41,284 nucleotides of DNA from a virus. Shown one piece after another: positions 15,337 to 22,967 of the stretch. How positions within the stretch are numbered: the stretch's first letter is position 1; each line of letters begins with the position of its first letter. The notes under the pieces are model-generated. The model was not told the origin of the DNA and ran no database searches. It saw only the letters and a list, made by a program, of their open reading frames with translations. The position numbers and the translations under genes are program-made. The stretch is from IMG/VR virus record IMGVR_UViG_3300009071_002589, positions 1 to 41,284 of that record. The stretch is one strand, 5' to 3'.

Positions 15337-16213
15337 TTCCGAATAAGCTAATGTGGAGTCTTGGACTGAATCGCCATCCTCTTGCCATACAGGCTTCCGC
15401 CACGTCTTTAACGTTGAGGGAATATTCTTCACTGCGTCCGCCCATTGGCATAAGGTATACTGGACATTGTATCCCGGCATCTGCATAAGTTGCAACAGCC
15501 CTTTCGACTTCTTCAAAGTCAGACTCAGTAGCAACAACAAATTTGAAATACATGTTGCTATCAGTAACACAGGAATACTCACTAGCAATGTTAGGCTTGA
15601 TAGCATCATCCCAAGACTCGCCCGAAACGGAGAGTTTTGGTGAACAACTAAATGTGACTGTAATTCTGTCTGAATTGTTGAGATAATTGTACAGTTCATC
15701 GTGTAAAGGTTGTGTAGTGTTTGTTTCAAATGTAACATTTTTTAAATCCGCCATACGTGGGTGTTCGAATAATTCTACGTAAAGTCGTTGCCACGCTAAC
15801 AACGGCTCGCCGCCTGTGAGAATAAGATGGATATCTTGTCCATCATCTTGTGTCCATTTACCTTGAGGAGTCAAAGAAAGCAAATGCTCTACTACTTCAT
15901 CAATAGTTGCCAGCTTGTTGAAGTCTTTAAACTCTGGATAGATACTTGCATATGTATCACAGCCTGTGTGAACAATAGGAAGATCTTCAAATGTTTTAGT
16001 CTTCTCAATAATACCATCATCCAACAATGCCTTTACTTCTGCATTGTAACGCTGACCTTCTGCATGTTGTTCCCAACGATCTTTCTTTGTATCTACACCA
16101 AAGTTCATACAACGGAAGTTACAACCAAAGGTACGTAGGAATACACTTGGTACCCCTACAAACTGGCCTTCGCCCTGTACGCTATAAAACGCTTCTGAAT
16201 ATCTTAGTTTCAT
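15320..16213 (-). CDS. queE: QueE-like 7-carboxy-7-deazaguanine synthase (radical SAM)
   Basis: 297 residues from ATG 16213, fixed by an ATGA overlap with the upstream small gene. SEAFYSVQGEGQFVGVPSVF (6-25) is the QueE N-terminal signature, and LTGGEPL is the radical SAM GGEP motif. QueE converts carboxy-tetrahydropterin to 7-carboxy-7-deazaguanine. The cluster cysteines are unusual: GCNFRC gives Cys31 and Cys35, the third residue of a CxxxCxxC motif is Phe, and the next cysteine is Cys85 in HTGCDTYA after a 50-residue insertion; CDT resembles the CDTDF end of the usual motif. The protein is therefore longer than typical QueE (about 210-230). The function is likely retained with an altered cluster loop. 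Confidence 0.82.
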   Translation of the reverse strand: MKLRYSEAFYSVQGEGQFVGVPSVFLRTFGCNFRCMNFGVDTKKDRWEQHAEGQRYNAEVKALLDDGIIEKTKTFEDLPIVHTGCDTYASIYPEFKDFNKLATIDEVVEHLLSLTPQGKWTQDDGQDIHLILTGGEPLLAWQRLYVELFEHPRMADLKNVTFETNTTQPLHDELYNYLNNSDRITVTFSCSPKLSVSGESWDDAIKPNIASEYSCVTDSNMYFKFVVATESDFEEVERAVATYADAGIQCPVYLMPMGGRSEEYSLNVKDVAEACMARGWRFSPRLHISLFGNAWGT

Positions 16214-16350
16214 TTGTTTAGCATCCTTGCACATGTAAAGAAACTGTTTTCTTTCAAACAATCACTCCATTGATGATATGCAAGTGCTAGTACACCCGCA
16301 ATAATTGCTGTTGACAGTACCAGTGTACTAATAATCTTAAGCCAATTCAT
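16210..16350 (-). CDS. Small single-pass membrane protein
   Basis: 46 residues. One hydrophobic helix (IISTLVLSTAIIAGVLALAY) is followed by a short polar tail with two cysteines (HQWSDCLKENSFFTCARM). ATGA overlaps with both neighbours fix its ends. This kind of tiny protein is easily missed. The function is unknown. Confidence 0.7.
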   Translation of the reverse strand: MNWLKIISTLVLSTAIIAGVLALAYHQWSDCLKENSFFTCARMLNK

Positions 16351-16511
16351 TTTGTAGTTACCTTCCGTAATGTCCATGAGCCATCTTTGTTATCAATCCA
16401 CTCGATTGTATCGCCAACACCAGCGTCCAGCGCCTCTAGCATTTCGTCAGTCAGCTCAAAGAACAGTTCATCACTGCCTTCAACTTGTTGTAGGGTTAAT
16501 GTTTTTTGCAT
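16347..16511 (-). CDS. Small AbrB-like protein
   Basis: 54 residues: MQKTLTLQQVEGSDELFFEL, TDEMLEALDAGVGDTIEWID, then NKDGSWTLRKV. The order strand, helix with DEMLEAL, GDTIEWID, and a final GSWTLRK strand is that of AbrB/SpoVT-type swapped-hairpin domains used as transcription factors or antitoxins; similar small proteins occur in phages. It overlaps the sugar dehydrogenase 3' end by 32 bases. A DNA-binding role is inferred from the fold only. Confidence 0.7.
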   Translation of the reverse strand: MQKTLTLQQVEGSDELFFELTDEMLEALDAGVGDTIEWIDNKDGSWTLRKVTTK

Positions 16512-17259
16512 TTAATACCTCATTTGTTTCTTTAACTTGTTCTAGTATACTATGATCTATTACTGTTGTCAAGGCTTTTACGTCCTTGGGAAAGCATGCA
16601 CCTTGATAACCCAAGTTACCCTGGGCGTTAGGCGCTTTCATCATATCAGGCCCGATGCGATAGAAGTTTCCGAGAGCATTCGTTACTGTTTCATAATCAA
16701 TACTTTCAGGCATGTTTGCATATAACTCGTGAAACCATGCTACCTTGGTAGCTAAAAATGCATTGTGTGCATACTTGATCATGCTTGCTTCTTCGGTGCT
16801 GCAATATACTGTATTTAGATCGTGTCCAGATGCCTCTGCAAACAAATCATCCCACCATACTGCATCATCTCGGTTATTTTCGTGGTGACCAAATATCCAC
16901 TGTTCTTGGTTATTGAAGTCTTCTTCTGCTCTAGCCTCACGTAAAAACTCTGGGTTGTATACTACATTAGCTTCATAGTCACGTAAACAATCAAATGTTA
17001 CACTACTTTTAAGTAACACTTTGGTACGGTGATCTGTCATCTCCAATATTTCACGTACAATACTATCATCACATGTGCCGTCTTCTGCACTAGGTGTCGG
17101 GACACATATGATAATTCCATCATTTTCAAATATTGCATCATGTGGGTCTACACCTGGATACAATACTGGATCTACTCTACTAACCGCTACTCCATTATTT
17201 TGCAGAAAGTTGGCGACAGTGCCGCCAACAAATCCACATCCAAAAACAGCTATATGCAT
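16480..17259 (-). CDS. Short UDP-glucose/GDP-mannose dehydrogenase-like protein
   Basis: 259 residues from ATG 17259 (TGATG overlap with pepA). The NAD-binding N-terminus MHIAVFGCGFVGGTVANFLQ, the middle IKYAHNAFLATKVAWFHEL with Lys163, and GYQGACFPKD with the catalytic Cys222 match the UDP-sugar dehydrogenase family, which oxidises UDP-glucose or similar sugars to uronic acids. Full enzymes have about 390-450 residues; the C-terminal UDP-binding domain is missing and the frame ends naturally into the next gene. The short form may act on a different nucleotide sugar, or need a partner. It fits the other envelope-sugar genes here. Confidence 0.85.
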   Translation of the reverse strand: MHIAVFGCGFVGGTVANFLQNNGVAVSRVDPVLYPGVDPHDAIFENDGIIICVPTPSAEDGTCDDSIVREILEMTDHRTKVLLKSSVTFDCLRDYEANVVYNPEFLREARAEEDFNNQEQWIFGHHENNRDDAVWWDDLFAEASGHDLNTVYCSTEEASMIKYAHNAFLATKVAWFHELYANMPESIDYETVTNALGNFYRIGPDMMKAPNAQGNLGYQGACFPKDVKALTTVIDHSILEQVKETNEVLNAKNINPTTS

Positions 17260-18629
17260 CAATAGTCCATATCCTCGTCAATTGCAAGACCAATGGTGCC
17301 TGGCTTGTTTACAAAATTATGTAATGTGCGTACACCAAATCCAACTGCGCCTTTGGGAGTAAGTGGCTTGCCGTTATCTTCCCATGCCATGCCTGCAATA
17401 TCCAAGTGAGCCCATACAACGTCATTTTCGATAAACTTGAACAAGAACTCCGCCGCCGTTGTTGAGCCAGCGTATGGGCCGCCAATGTTCTGCATATCAG
17501 CAATTGGCGATTCAATCATTTTTGCATATTCAGGACCCATTGGCATGCGATAAAATCCTTCACTACAATCTTTGCCTGCGGCAAGAATTAGCTTCTCCAA
17601 CTCTGTTGAGTTAGTAAACAATCCTGCCATTTGTTTTCCCAATGCGGCGACAATTGCACCAGTTAAGGTAGCCAAATTAATCACAGTAGCTGGTTTATAT
17701 TCACGTTGAACATATGTCAAAATATCCGCAAGTACAAGCCGACCCTCTGCATCAGTATTCAAGTTTTCTACTGTCTGTCCGCTTAGTGATGTAACAACAT
17801 CACCTGGCTTGATTGCTTTACCGTCTGGCATGTTCTCTACAAGACCTACAATACCCACAACGTTTCTTTTAGTATTCGTTGAAGCAATTGCATGCATGGC
17901 ACCTACCACTGCGGCGCTGCCTCCCATGTCATACTTCATATCTCCCATACCACGCCCTGGCTTGAGGCTAATGCCGCCACTGTCAAATGTAACACCTTTG
18001 CCTACTAGTGCAACTGGCTGATCATCTTTTTTACCATTCATGTATTCCATAACAACAACTTGTGAATCCCTGTCGCTACCTTGTCCTACACTTAGTAGCA
18101 AGTTAAATCCCATCTTTTCTAGTTGACGTTGACTGTATACTTTGACAGTTACACCAAGAGGTGTAAGTGTTGATTGGATACGATCAGCATATTCTTCTGG
18201 ATATAATTCGTTACCAGGCTCACTAACAAAGTCACGAGCCCAATTTACACTAGTAGAAACACCACTTCCATGTGTTACAACGCCGCCATATAATATTTCT
18301 TTAAGTTTATTGGCTTTCGGATCAGTTTTGTATTTGTTAAATTCATACATTGCCAATTCCGCACCGTCGACAATAGCGTCTCCAAAACATCCAGTATCAA
18401 AATTAAGTGTTTCTACTTTTGATTTATATTTACCTACCATTTTGCCAGCAAGTGTGCGCCATGCTTCACCATTTTCTTCGGGCTTTTTTTCTACAATAGT
18501 GATGTAGTCATACTCATCATGTGCAAATGATACATCAACATCTCCTTGTTGTACGCTTGCACGTTTTGCAATATCACCAAGTGCTTTGGCTTGTTTGCTG
18601 TCTTTAATTACTACTAATGCTTTAGACAT
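17259..18629 (-). CDS. pepA: Leucyl aminopeptidase (M17 family)
   Basis: 456 residues. The M17 metal and catalytic residues are all visible: VGKGVTFDSGGISLKP (209-224) with Lys211 and Asp216, MKYDMGGSAAVVGA with Asp234, and the signature NTDAEGRLVLAD (291-302) with Asp293 and Glu295. The N-terminal domain is short compared with E. coli PepA (about 500). Cytosolic hexameric enzymes of this type release N-terminal amino acids; PepA of E. coli also binds DNA in Xer recombination. A phage copy might recycle host peptides or have a DNA role. It is coupled to the sugar dehydrogenase downstream and follows the MazG gene by two bases. Confidence 0.93.
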   Translation of the reverse strand: MSKALVVIKDSKQAKALGDIAKRASVQQGDVDVSFAHDEYDYITIVEKKPEENGEAWRTLAGKMVGKYKSKVETLNFDTGCFGDAIVDGAELAMYEFNKYKTDPKANKLKEILYGGVVTHGSGVSTSVNWARDFVSEPGNELYPEEYADRIQSTLTPLGVTVKVYSQRQLEKMGFNLLLSVGQGSDRDSQVVVMEYMNGKKDDQPVALVGKGVTFDSGGISLKPGRGMGDMKYDMGGSAAVVGAMHAIASTNTKRNVVGIVGLVENMPDGKAIKPGDVVTSLSGQTVENLNTDAEGRLVLADILTYVQREYKPATVINLATLTGAIVAALGKQMAGLFTNSTELEKLILAAGKDCSEGFYRMPMGPEYAKMIESPIADMQNIGGPYAGSTTAAEFLFKFIENDVVWAHLDIAGMAWEDNGKPLTPKGAVGFGVRTLHNFVNKPGTIGLAIDEDMDY

Positions 18630-18631
18630 TG

Positions 18632-18961
18632 TTACTCCTCGATTAAATTTGAATATCTTTTTAATTTTAAACGCTTTACTTGTTTTCGAGCATCTAGTTC
18701 TTGTCTTGTAATATAGCCGTGTTCAATTAATAAATCCAACATCAATGCTACATCGCCAGCCTCTTCGATAAGACCTTCTATTTTCTTTTTATCAGTTCCC
18801 CATCGTACAATTTTCATACACGATTGAATTAATTCACCACATTCTTCAGCAGTAATTGCCATGAGTTCTGTTTCCAATGGCTGTTTACTTTTGTCAGATC
18901 GATTAACTGCATCATATGATGGGTATCCTTTTTCATATACTGGTGGTGCATTAGTGTCCAT
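18632..18961 (-). CDS. MazG-like nucleotide pyrophosphohydrolase
   Basis: 109 residues. LMAITAEECGELIQSCMKIV gives the EExxE metal-binding helix, and LIEEAGDVALMLDLLI gives the ExxD helix of the all-alpha NTP pyrophosphohydrolase fold. MazG-type proteins hydrolyse (d)NTPs and are common in T4-like marine phages, where they are thought to favour phage replication. It heads the long unit that runs to 11357 and has a consensus promoter. Confidence 0.88.
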   Translation of the reverse strand: MDTNAPPVYEKGYPSYDAVNRSDKSKQPLETELMAITAEECGELIQSCMKIVRWGTDKKKIEGLIEEAGDVALMLDLLIEHGYITRQELDARKQVKRLKLKRYSNLIEE

Positions 18962-18997
18962 TTATTAAATCTCCAAAGTTTGATATTTTATACTTCC

Positions 18998-19026
18998 ATT
19001 ATAATCTAAAATTTGCAAGAAGTCAA
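18998..19026 (-). promoter_or_regulatory. Sigma70-type promoter for the mazG-pepA-queE-metK unit
   Basis: TTGACT at 19026-19021, 17-bp spacer, a perfect TATAAT at 19003-18998. It lies in the 71-base gap between the cupin and mazG genes and would drive about 14 genes. Confidence 0.88.
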
Positions 19027-19032
19027 TCGTTT

Positions 19033-19374
19033 TTAAGCATGTCCCACAGTCTCACGCATAATGTCATTATGCGAAAATTCTGCCCAATATAATTCAAAAG
19101 CGACACCATCTTCTAAACATTCAAACTGATGATACACTCCAGGCTTAACCTTAGTGTACATGCCTGGTTCGAGAATAGTCTCATCAACTAAATCATAATC
19201 TTTCTGCCATACACGAATAAGCATACGACCAGATTCGACATAAAACCCATTCCACTTAAATTCATGTAGGTGTTTAGAACAAACACCGCCCTTGTTCATT
19301 TCAATACGATGGAATTCCAAAGCACCATTAGCTTCAACTAATTCAGTGTTGCCCCATACCTTACCTGCTATCAT
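19033..19374 (-). CDS. Single-domain cupin protein
   Basis: 113 residues. HLHEFKWNGFYVESGRMLIR followed by LEPGMYTKVKPGVYHQFECL covers the two conserved cupin motifs: the HxH pair and Glu of motif 1 and the PGxxHxF of motif 2. Cupins of this size include sugar epimerases/isomerases and regulators. It overlaps kdsB by 14 bases and follows kdsA/kdsB, so a role in sugar metabolism is plausible but inferred. Confidence 0.8.
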   Translation of the reverse strand: MIAGKVWGNTELVEANGALEFHRIEMNKGGVCSKHLHEFKWNGFYVESGRMLIRVWQKDYDLVDETILEPGMYTKVKPGVYHQFECLEDGVAFELYWAEFSHNDIMRETVGHA

Positions 19375-20053
19375 TCCATTTCCCCAAATCTTGTGGTGTG
19401 TTAATTTCTATACCATTAAACTCAACTGGGAACACACTCATGCTCCAACCGCTTTTTAACCAACGCAGCTGTTCTAGTTTTTCAATTCTTTCTTCACGTG
19501 TACTTACAAGTGTATCATATAGTGCTAATGCTTCACGTTTATATCCATATACACCTAAATGTTGGTCTCCGTATCCCGACATTCCTCTCCCCATCCACAA
19601 CACTTTATCACCTGCACGTACAAGTTTAACTGTGTTTGGGTCATCTAGTCTTTCATCTTTAATTGGAGTACACACTGTTGCTAATGGATAATGCTTTAAT
19701 CCAAAGATACATTTGTCAATCATTTCCAGTGTCACGTCAGGCATATCACCTTGTACATTAATGAATTGATCGTAGTGTCCTAAGTACTTAGTAAACATGT
19801 CATTCGCTACTGCGCCAGCACATCTAGCAGTTCCGTTTTCGTATTCTTGTTCTTGATCTATCCAACACGCCCTTGCGCCAAACTGTTCAAAAATACGCAT
19901 ATCGTCTGTAAGTACATATGTCGGTAGCCCTGTTGCTTTACATGCATTGTAGACACGCTTAATCATAGGAATACCATCTAGCATTGCCAGTGGCTTGCCG
20001 AGAAAGCGAGTGCTGTTATACCTTGCTGGTATAAGAATAGCTGATGATGTCAC
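19361..20053 (-). CDS. kdsB: CMP-KDO synthetase (KdsB-like)
   Basis: 230 residues. ILIPARYNSTRFLGKPLAML (7-26) is the nucleotide-binding start of sugar cytidylyltransferases; NGTARCAGAV, NVQGDMPDVTLEMIDKCI and the C-terminal EQLRWLKSGWSM, NGIEINTPQDL match KdsB in order. The enzyme activates KDO with CTP to CMP-KDO, the donor for lipopolysaccharide or capsule. It overlaps kdsA by 38 bases, an arrangement that supports joint function. The usual length is about 245-250. Other CMP-sugar synthetases share part of this pattern, but the kdsA neighbour makes KDO by far the likeliest. Confidence 0.88.
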   Translation of the reverse strand: MTSSAILIPARYNSTRFLGKPLAMLDGIPMIKRVYNACKATGLPTYVLTDDMRIFEQFGARACWIDQEQEYENGTARCAGAVANDMFTKYLGHYDQFINVQGDMPDVTLEMIDKCIFGLKHYPLATVCTPIKDERLDDPNTVKLVRAGDKVLWMGRGMSGYGDQHLGVYGYKREALALYDTLVSTREERIEKLEQLRWLKSGWSMSVFPVEFNGIEINTPQDLGKWNDSR

Positions 20054-20819
20054 GTACTATCTCCTCAAAGTCTTTTAAGTGTAACATGTTGGGTCCATCA
20101 CTGGGTGCGTTGTCTGGGTCAGTGTGTACTTCTAAGAAGAAGTTACTGACGCCCATAGCAGAAGCAGCCCTAGTAAGACCTGGAACATAATTGCGATTAC
20201 CCCCACTACTAGAACCCTGTCCTCCTGGCGACTGGACTGAGTGAGTGGCATCGAACACAATATTACTAAAATTGTCAAGCATATAGTTGATGCCAGTAAA
20301 ATCATTAACCAAAGTATTATATCCAAAACTGGTACCTCTTTCTGTAATCCACACTTCTTTTGCACCTTGTGTTTTACTAAGGATACCTTTTACATCCCAT
20401 GGTGCAAGAAACTGTCCTTTCTTGATGTTGACAATCTTGCCTGTTTTGCAAGCTGCCTTAATCAAATCTGTTTGTCTGCATAAGAATGCTGGTATCTGTA
20501 ATACATCAACGCATTCCTCCCAACCTACGATAATCTCACCAATCTGGCTAACACTATGTACATCTGTTACTGTAGATACTCCATACGTTTCTTTCAGTGT
20601 ACGAAAATCCATCATGGTGTTTTCTAGTCCAACCCCACGTTTACTATCTGCACTTGTACGATTTGCTTTGTCGTAACTTGCTTTAAAATAATAATCGATA
20701 CCATACTTGTCGCACACACGTTTACACTCACGTGCAATCTCTGCACTTTGTGCTAGACCTTCATGCTGACAAGGTCCTGCAATAATTCTCATGACAGGTA
20801 ATTCTATAATTTTATTCAT
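20016..20819 (-). CDS. kdsA: KDO-8-phosphate synthase
   Basis: 267 residues. The motif series is complete: MRIIAGPCQHEG (10-21), FKASYDKANRTS, GVSTVTDVHS, LQIPAFLCRQTDLIKA, NIKKGQFLAPWD, TERGTSFGYNTLV, FDATHSVQSPGGQG and FLEVHTDPDNAPSDGPNML. The enzyme condenses arabinose-5-phosphate with phosphoenolpyruvate. There is no visible KdsC or KdsD in the window, so those steps must come from the host or elsewhere in the genome. Phage-made KDO would affect lipopolysaccharide, probably on the infected cell. Confidence 0.95.
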   Translation of the reverse strand: MNKIIELPVMRIIAGPCQHEGLAQSAEIARECKRVCDKYGIDYYFKASYDKANRTSADSKRGVGLENTMMDFRTLKETYGVSTVTDVHSVSQIGEIIVGWEECVDVLQIPAFLCRQTDLIKAACKTGKIVNIKKGQFLAPWDVKGILSKTQGAKEVWITERGTSFGYNTLVNDFTGINYMLDNFSNIVFDATHSVQSPGGQGSSSGGNRNYVPGLTRAASAMGVSNFFLEVHTDPDNAPSDGPNMLHLKDFEEIVRDIISYSYTSKV

Positions 20820-20821
20820 TT

Positions 20822-21292
20822 CTAATCCCAGAGATTTTCAAAATAAGTCCCGAACAAACGGAAACCATTGCTCATGCGATCTTGGTGGGCTTTTGCACCT
20901 TCACTATCCCATTTGTTATAGTCGTAATCTTCCATCCAATCGTCACGACACTTTTGTTCGAACGCCCAGATCATTTCATCCATGATCCAGTCCCAACGTT
21001 CAAAGAACTTAGGGTCAGAATCACCGTTTTTGCCGTATGCGTCCAGTTGCTTTTTAGTAGCACGTAGTTCTCGTGGAACATCTTTCATGTCTACCATAGG
21101 AGCACCATGCTTTGTAGCTCTTAGCTGTACAAGCATAGGCAATATGATAGGTGCAAGAGTATGATCCATACTCCAAGTATCATAGTCGTGAATCTTTATA
21201 CTCGTTCGTTGCTGTTGACTATAACCAAACCAGCGGTACAACCAGTTGTGATAGAACCTATGTTTAGGATAATCGCTGATATAAACTTTCAT
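20822..21292 (-). CDS. Conserved T4-like phage protein (DEMIWAFE family)
   Basis: 156 residues from ATG 21292, which shares a base with the upstream stop (TGATG); an in-frame GTG lies just before. The N-terminus MKVYISDYPKHRFYHNWLYR, the block DHTLAPIILPMLVQLRATKH, then WDWIMDEMIWAFEQKC and NGFRLFGTYFENLWD are typical of a protein found widely in T4-like phages. Its function is not known to me. Confidence 0.85.
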   Translation of the reverse strand: MKVYISDYPKHRFYHNWLYRWFGYSQQQRTSIKIHDYDTWSMDHTLAPIILPMLVQLRATKHGAPMVDMKDVPRELRATKKQLDAYGKNGDSDPKFFERWDWIMDEMIWAFEQKCRDDWMEDYDYNKWDSEGAKAHQDRMSNGFRLFGTYFENLWD

Positions 21293-21603
21293 CACGATCC
21301 CTCATAGCTAATAGTGCGACCAGTGTCTTCATAAATCATTGACCAACCACATCCATATGCAGGGACAATTTCTACAAACTGCGGCATCTGATTATCATCT
21401 TTAGGTCCATGACCACCAGACAAGAAATATGCACCACTCATTTCTGGTGTTGCGTGTTTAAAACGATTACGCTCACGTGCATAGATTTCAAGACCTTTGC
21501 GCAGTTTTTCGTTCTCTGCTTCCAGTTCAACAATCTTAGCCTCAGCCTCAAGCCACGCATCGAGCACCTTCGGGGTCTCCGCCTCTGCCTGCTCATCACT
21601 CAT
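21292..21603 (-). CDS. Hypothetical protein with coiled coil
   Basis: 103 residues. Residues 15-45 form a coiled coil (EAEAKIVELEAENEKLRKGL), followed by a polar, glycine-rich region (YFLSGGHGPKDDNQ) and a C-terminal CGWSMIYEDTGRTISYEG that looks like a beta hairpin. It has a good ribosome binding site (AAAGGAGA) and is coupled to the next gene. No family recognised. Confidence 0.72.
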   Translation of the reverse strand: MSDEQAEAETPKVLDAWLEAEAKIVELEAENEKLRKGLEIYARERNRFKHATPEMSGAYFLSGGHGPKDDNQMPQFVEIVPAYGCGWSMIYEDTGRTISYEGS

Positions 21604-21621
21604 CTTTCTTCTCCTTTAACA

Positions 21622-21834
21622 TTAATCCACCAAAGTGTTCTTAAGTTCTTTCAGAACCTGCTCTAGTTTCTCTACATCTGCTGCACGACAAGAAGAGATT
21701 CGATTAGGACGAAAGACCCGACCTTCATTTGTCTCTTCGGTTTTGTCAAGAAGTTCAAACAGCTCTTTAATGAGAGTCTTCGTTTTTTCCAGATCCATCA
21801 ATAGACCTTCTTCGTATAATTCCCGATCATTCAC
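21622..21834 (-). CDS. Small helical hypothetical protein, GTG start
   Basis: 70 residues starting at GTG 21834, with AAGGA seven bases upstream, inside a short leader frame. Two amphipathic helices (LMDLEKTKTLIKELFELLDK and ADVEKLEQVLKELKNTLVD) are joined by a basic turn (RPNRISSCR). It heads the unit that contains kdsA and kdsB. It could be a small regulator; there is no family match. Confidence 0.6.
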   Translation of the reverse strand: MNDRELYEEGLLMDLEKTKTLIKELFELLDKTEETNEGRVFRPNRISSCRAADVEKLEQVLKELKNTLVD

Positions 21835-21862
21835 CGTCTTGTCCTTTAAGTTCTGTTGACAT
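21827..21862 (-). CDS. Possible 11-residue leader peptide
   Basis: ATG 21862 to TGA 21827 encodes MSTELKGQDGE, preceded by a GAGGG ribosome binding site, and overlaps the GTG start of the 70-residue gene by eight bases. It may couple translation to that gene or may be chance. Confidence 0.25.
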   Translation of the reverse strand: MSTELKGQDGE

Positions 21863-21900
21863 CTTGTTGCCCTCTTTGTTAACTTCTTCTAGTACGTTCC

Positions 21901-21929
21901 AGCTTAATGTATCTAGAAAGAAATGTCAA
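21901..21929 (-). promoter_or_regulatory. Weak promoter candidate for the kdsA/kdsB unit
   Basis: A perfect TTGACA at 21929-21924 is followed at 17 bp by a poor -10 (TAAGCT at 21906-21901). The -35 region matches that at 4802 (TTGACATT, then a TCTAGAT). This 111-base gap after the 151-residue gene otherwise holds only the possible leader. Confidence 0.4.
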
Positions 21930-21945
21930 CGGTTAATTTTATATC

Positions 21946-22401
21946 TTACTTAAAAGCCTTGCCAAATCCCTCAACATATAAATGATCATATTGCTCGAAC
22001 CTGTATATATTAAAATCTCCAAACATACCATACATTGTAGCACCTTTGTCCAATTTGTCAAATTCTATTAACATGTTTTTATATTGTTCTGAATTTTTAT
22101 TATCATTATACGGCACGGGGTATAATTTCCCCATCACAGTATATCGTGGATTATTTAATCGTGTACCATGCTTTTCTACAGAAGCAAAATAGATACTAAC
22201 ACGTTTACTTATGTCCTGAATATTTCTAGTATGCTCGCTTAAATCACTTAGTAGCAAATAAATCTCACCATTTACTACTGCAGGCATTACCTTGGATACA
22301 TGTGGAAATCGTTCACCAGTAGTTGCCAATGCTGCTTGTTGGAAATTTTCCATCAAATCATTAATCTTAAACTGTGTCTCTGTATCAATTTCGTGGTACA
22401 T
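21946..22401 (-). CDS. FMN-binding split-barrel (pyridoxamine 5'-phosphate oxidase-like) protein
   Basis: 151 residues starting at ATG 22401, sharing a base with the tdk stop (TAATG). FPHVSKVMPAVVNGEIYLLL, then SDLSEHTRNIQDISKRVSIY and NNPRYTVMGKL, match the HugZ/PPOX-like flavin split barrel: a substrate-strand block, SxLxxHTxNI, and an R.T..G strand. Such proteins bind FMN, F420 or heme. The substrate is unknown; no PdxH-specific residues are evident. It ends the unit led by the autotransporter. Confidence 0.78.
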   Translation of the reverse strand: MYHEIDTETQFKINDLMENFQQAALATTGERFPHVSKVMPAVVNGEIYLLLSDLSEHTRNIQDISKRVSIYFASVEKHGTRLNNPRYTVMGKLYPVPYNDNKNSEQYKNMLIEFDKLDKGATMYGMFGDFNIYRFEQYDHLYVEGFGKAFK

Positions 22402-22967
22402 TATTTGCCTTCCCAATGCGCATGGCAACGTGGCTCATATTTGTCTGCGCCGCCGACATTTACTCGACCGCCGCCAGTACTTAATCGCTGTGTTTTACTG
22501 GCGCTCTGGCCGCATACATTACAAAATGCTGTGATCTTTTCAATATCATCTGCCAGCGCCAACATGCGGGCAGTTGTGTCAAACGGTACACCGCGGCTGT
22601 CCTGGTCCAGTCCCGCACATACAAAGTTAACGCCTTCGCGGAGGCCTTCCTCCACAAACCACAGTGTTTCTTTTGGATCAAAAAACTGAACTTCATCAAT
22701 AAAAATAGTATGAAAGTTATAAGGCTTGATTGTATAATTGTCTTTTACAAGTTCTAAATCAATCACGGAAACTGCCTCATGTTTTAGTTGGTTATGTGTT
22801 ACGATACTGTTGGGATCATATCTATCATCAATTACTGGCTTTAGTACTAAGACTTTGTTGCCGCCGTGTTCAAGAAAAAGTAGACGCTTTAACAGCGCAC
22901 TACTCTTTCCTGCAAACATTGGACCAGCTATAACTTCTAACTGTCCTCTTTTGTATGTTGAACTCAT
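22401..22967 (-). CDS. tdk: Thymidine kinase (type II)
   Basis: 188 residues. GPMFAGKSSALLKRL (16-30) is the P-loop, TIFIDEVQFFDPKE is the Walker B with DEVQFF, GLDQDSRGVPFD is the substrate-specific loop, and CNVCGQSASKTQRL with a later CHAHW gives the zinc site of type II enzymes. It phosphorylates thymidine for dTMP supply. It is coupled to the stop of the autotransporter gene (TAATG), an odd pairing of nucleotide salvage and an exported protein. Confidence 0.95.
   Translation of the reverse strand: MSSTYKRGQLEVIAGPMFAGKSSALLKRLLFLEHGGNKVLVLKPVIDDRYDPNSIVTHNQLKHEAVSVIDLELVKDNYTIKPYNFHTIFIDEVQFFDPKETLWFVEEGLREGVNFVCAGLDQDSRGVPFDTTARMLALADDIEKITAFCNVCGQSASKTQRLSTGGGRVNVGGADKYEPRCHAHWEGK

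Noticed and set aside
15223-15738. A 171-residue open frame extending over the 3' third of queE
   Set aside because: Most of it lies within queE in another frame, and the QueE motifs are clearly coding. Only its last ~37 residues are kept as a small gene.
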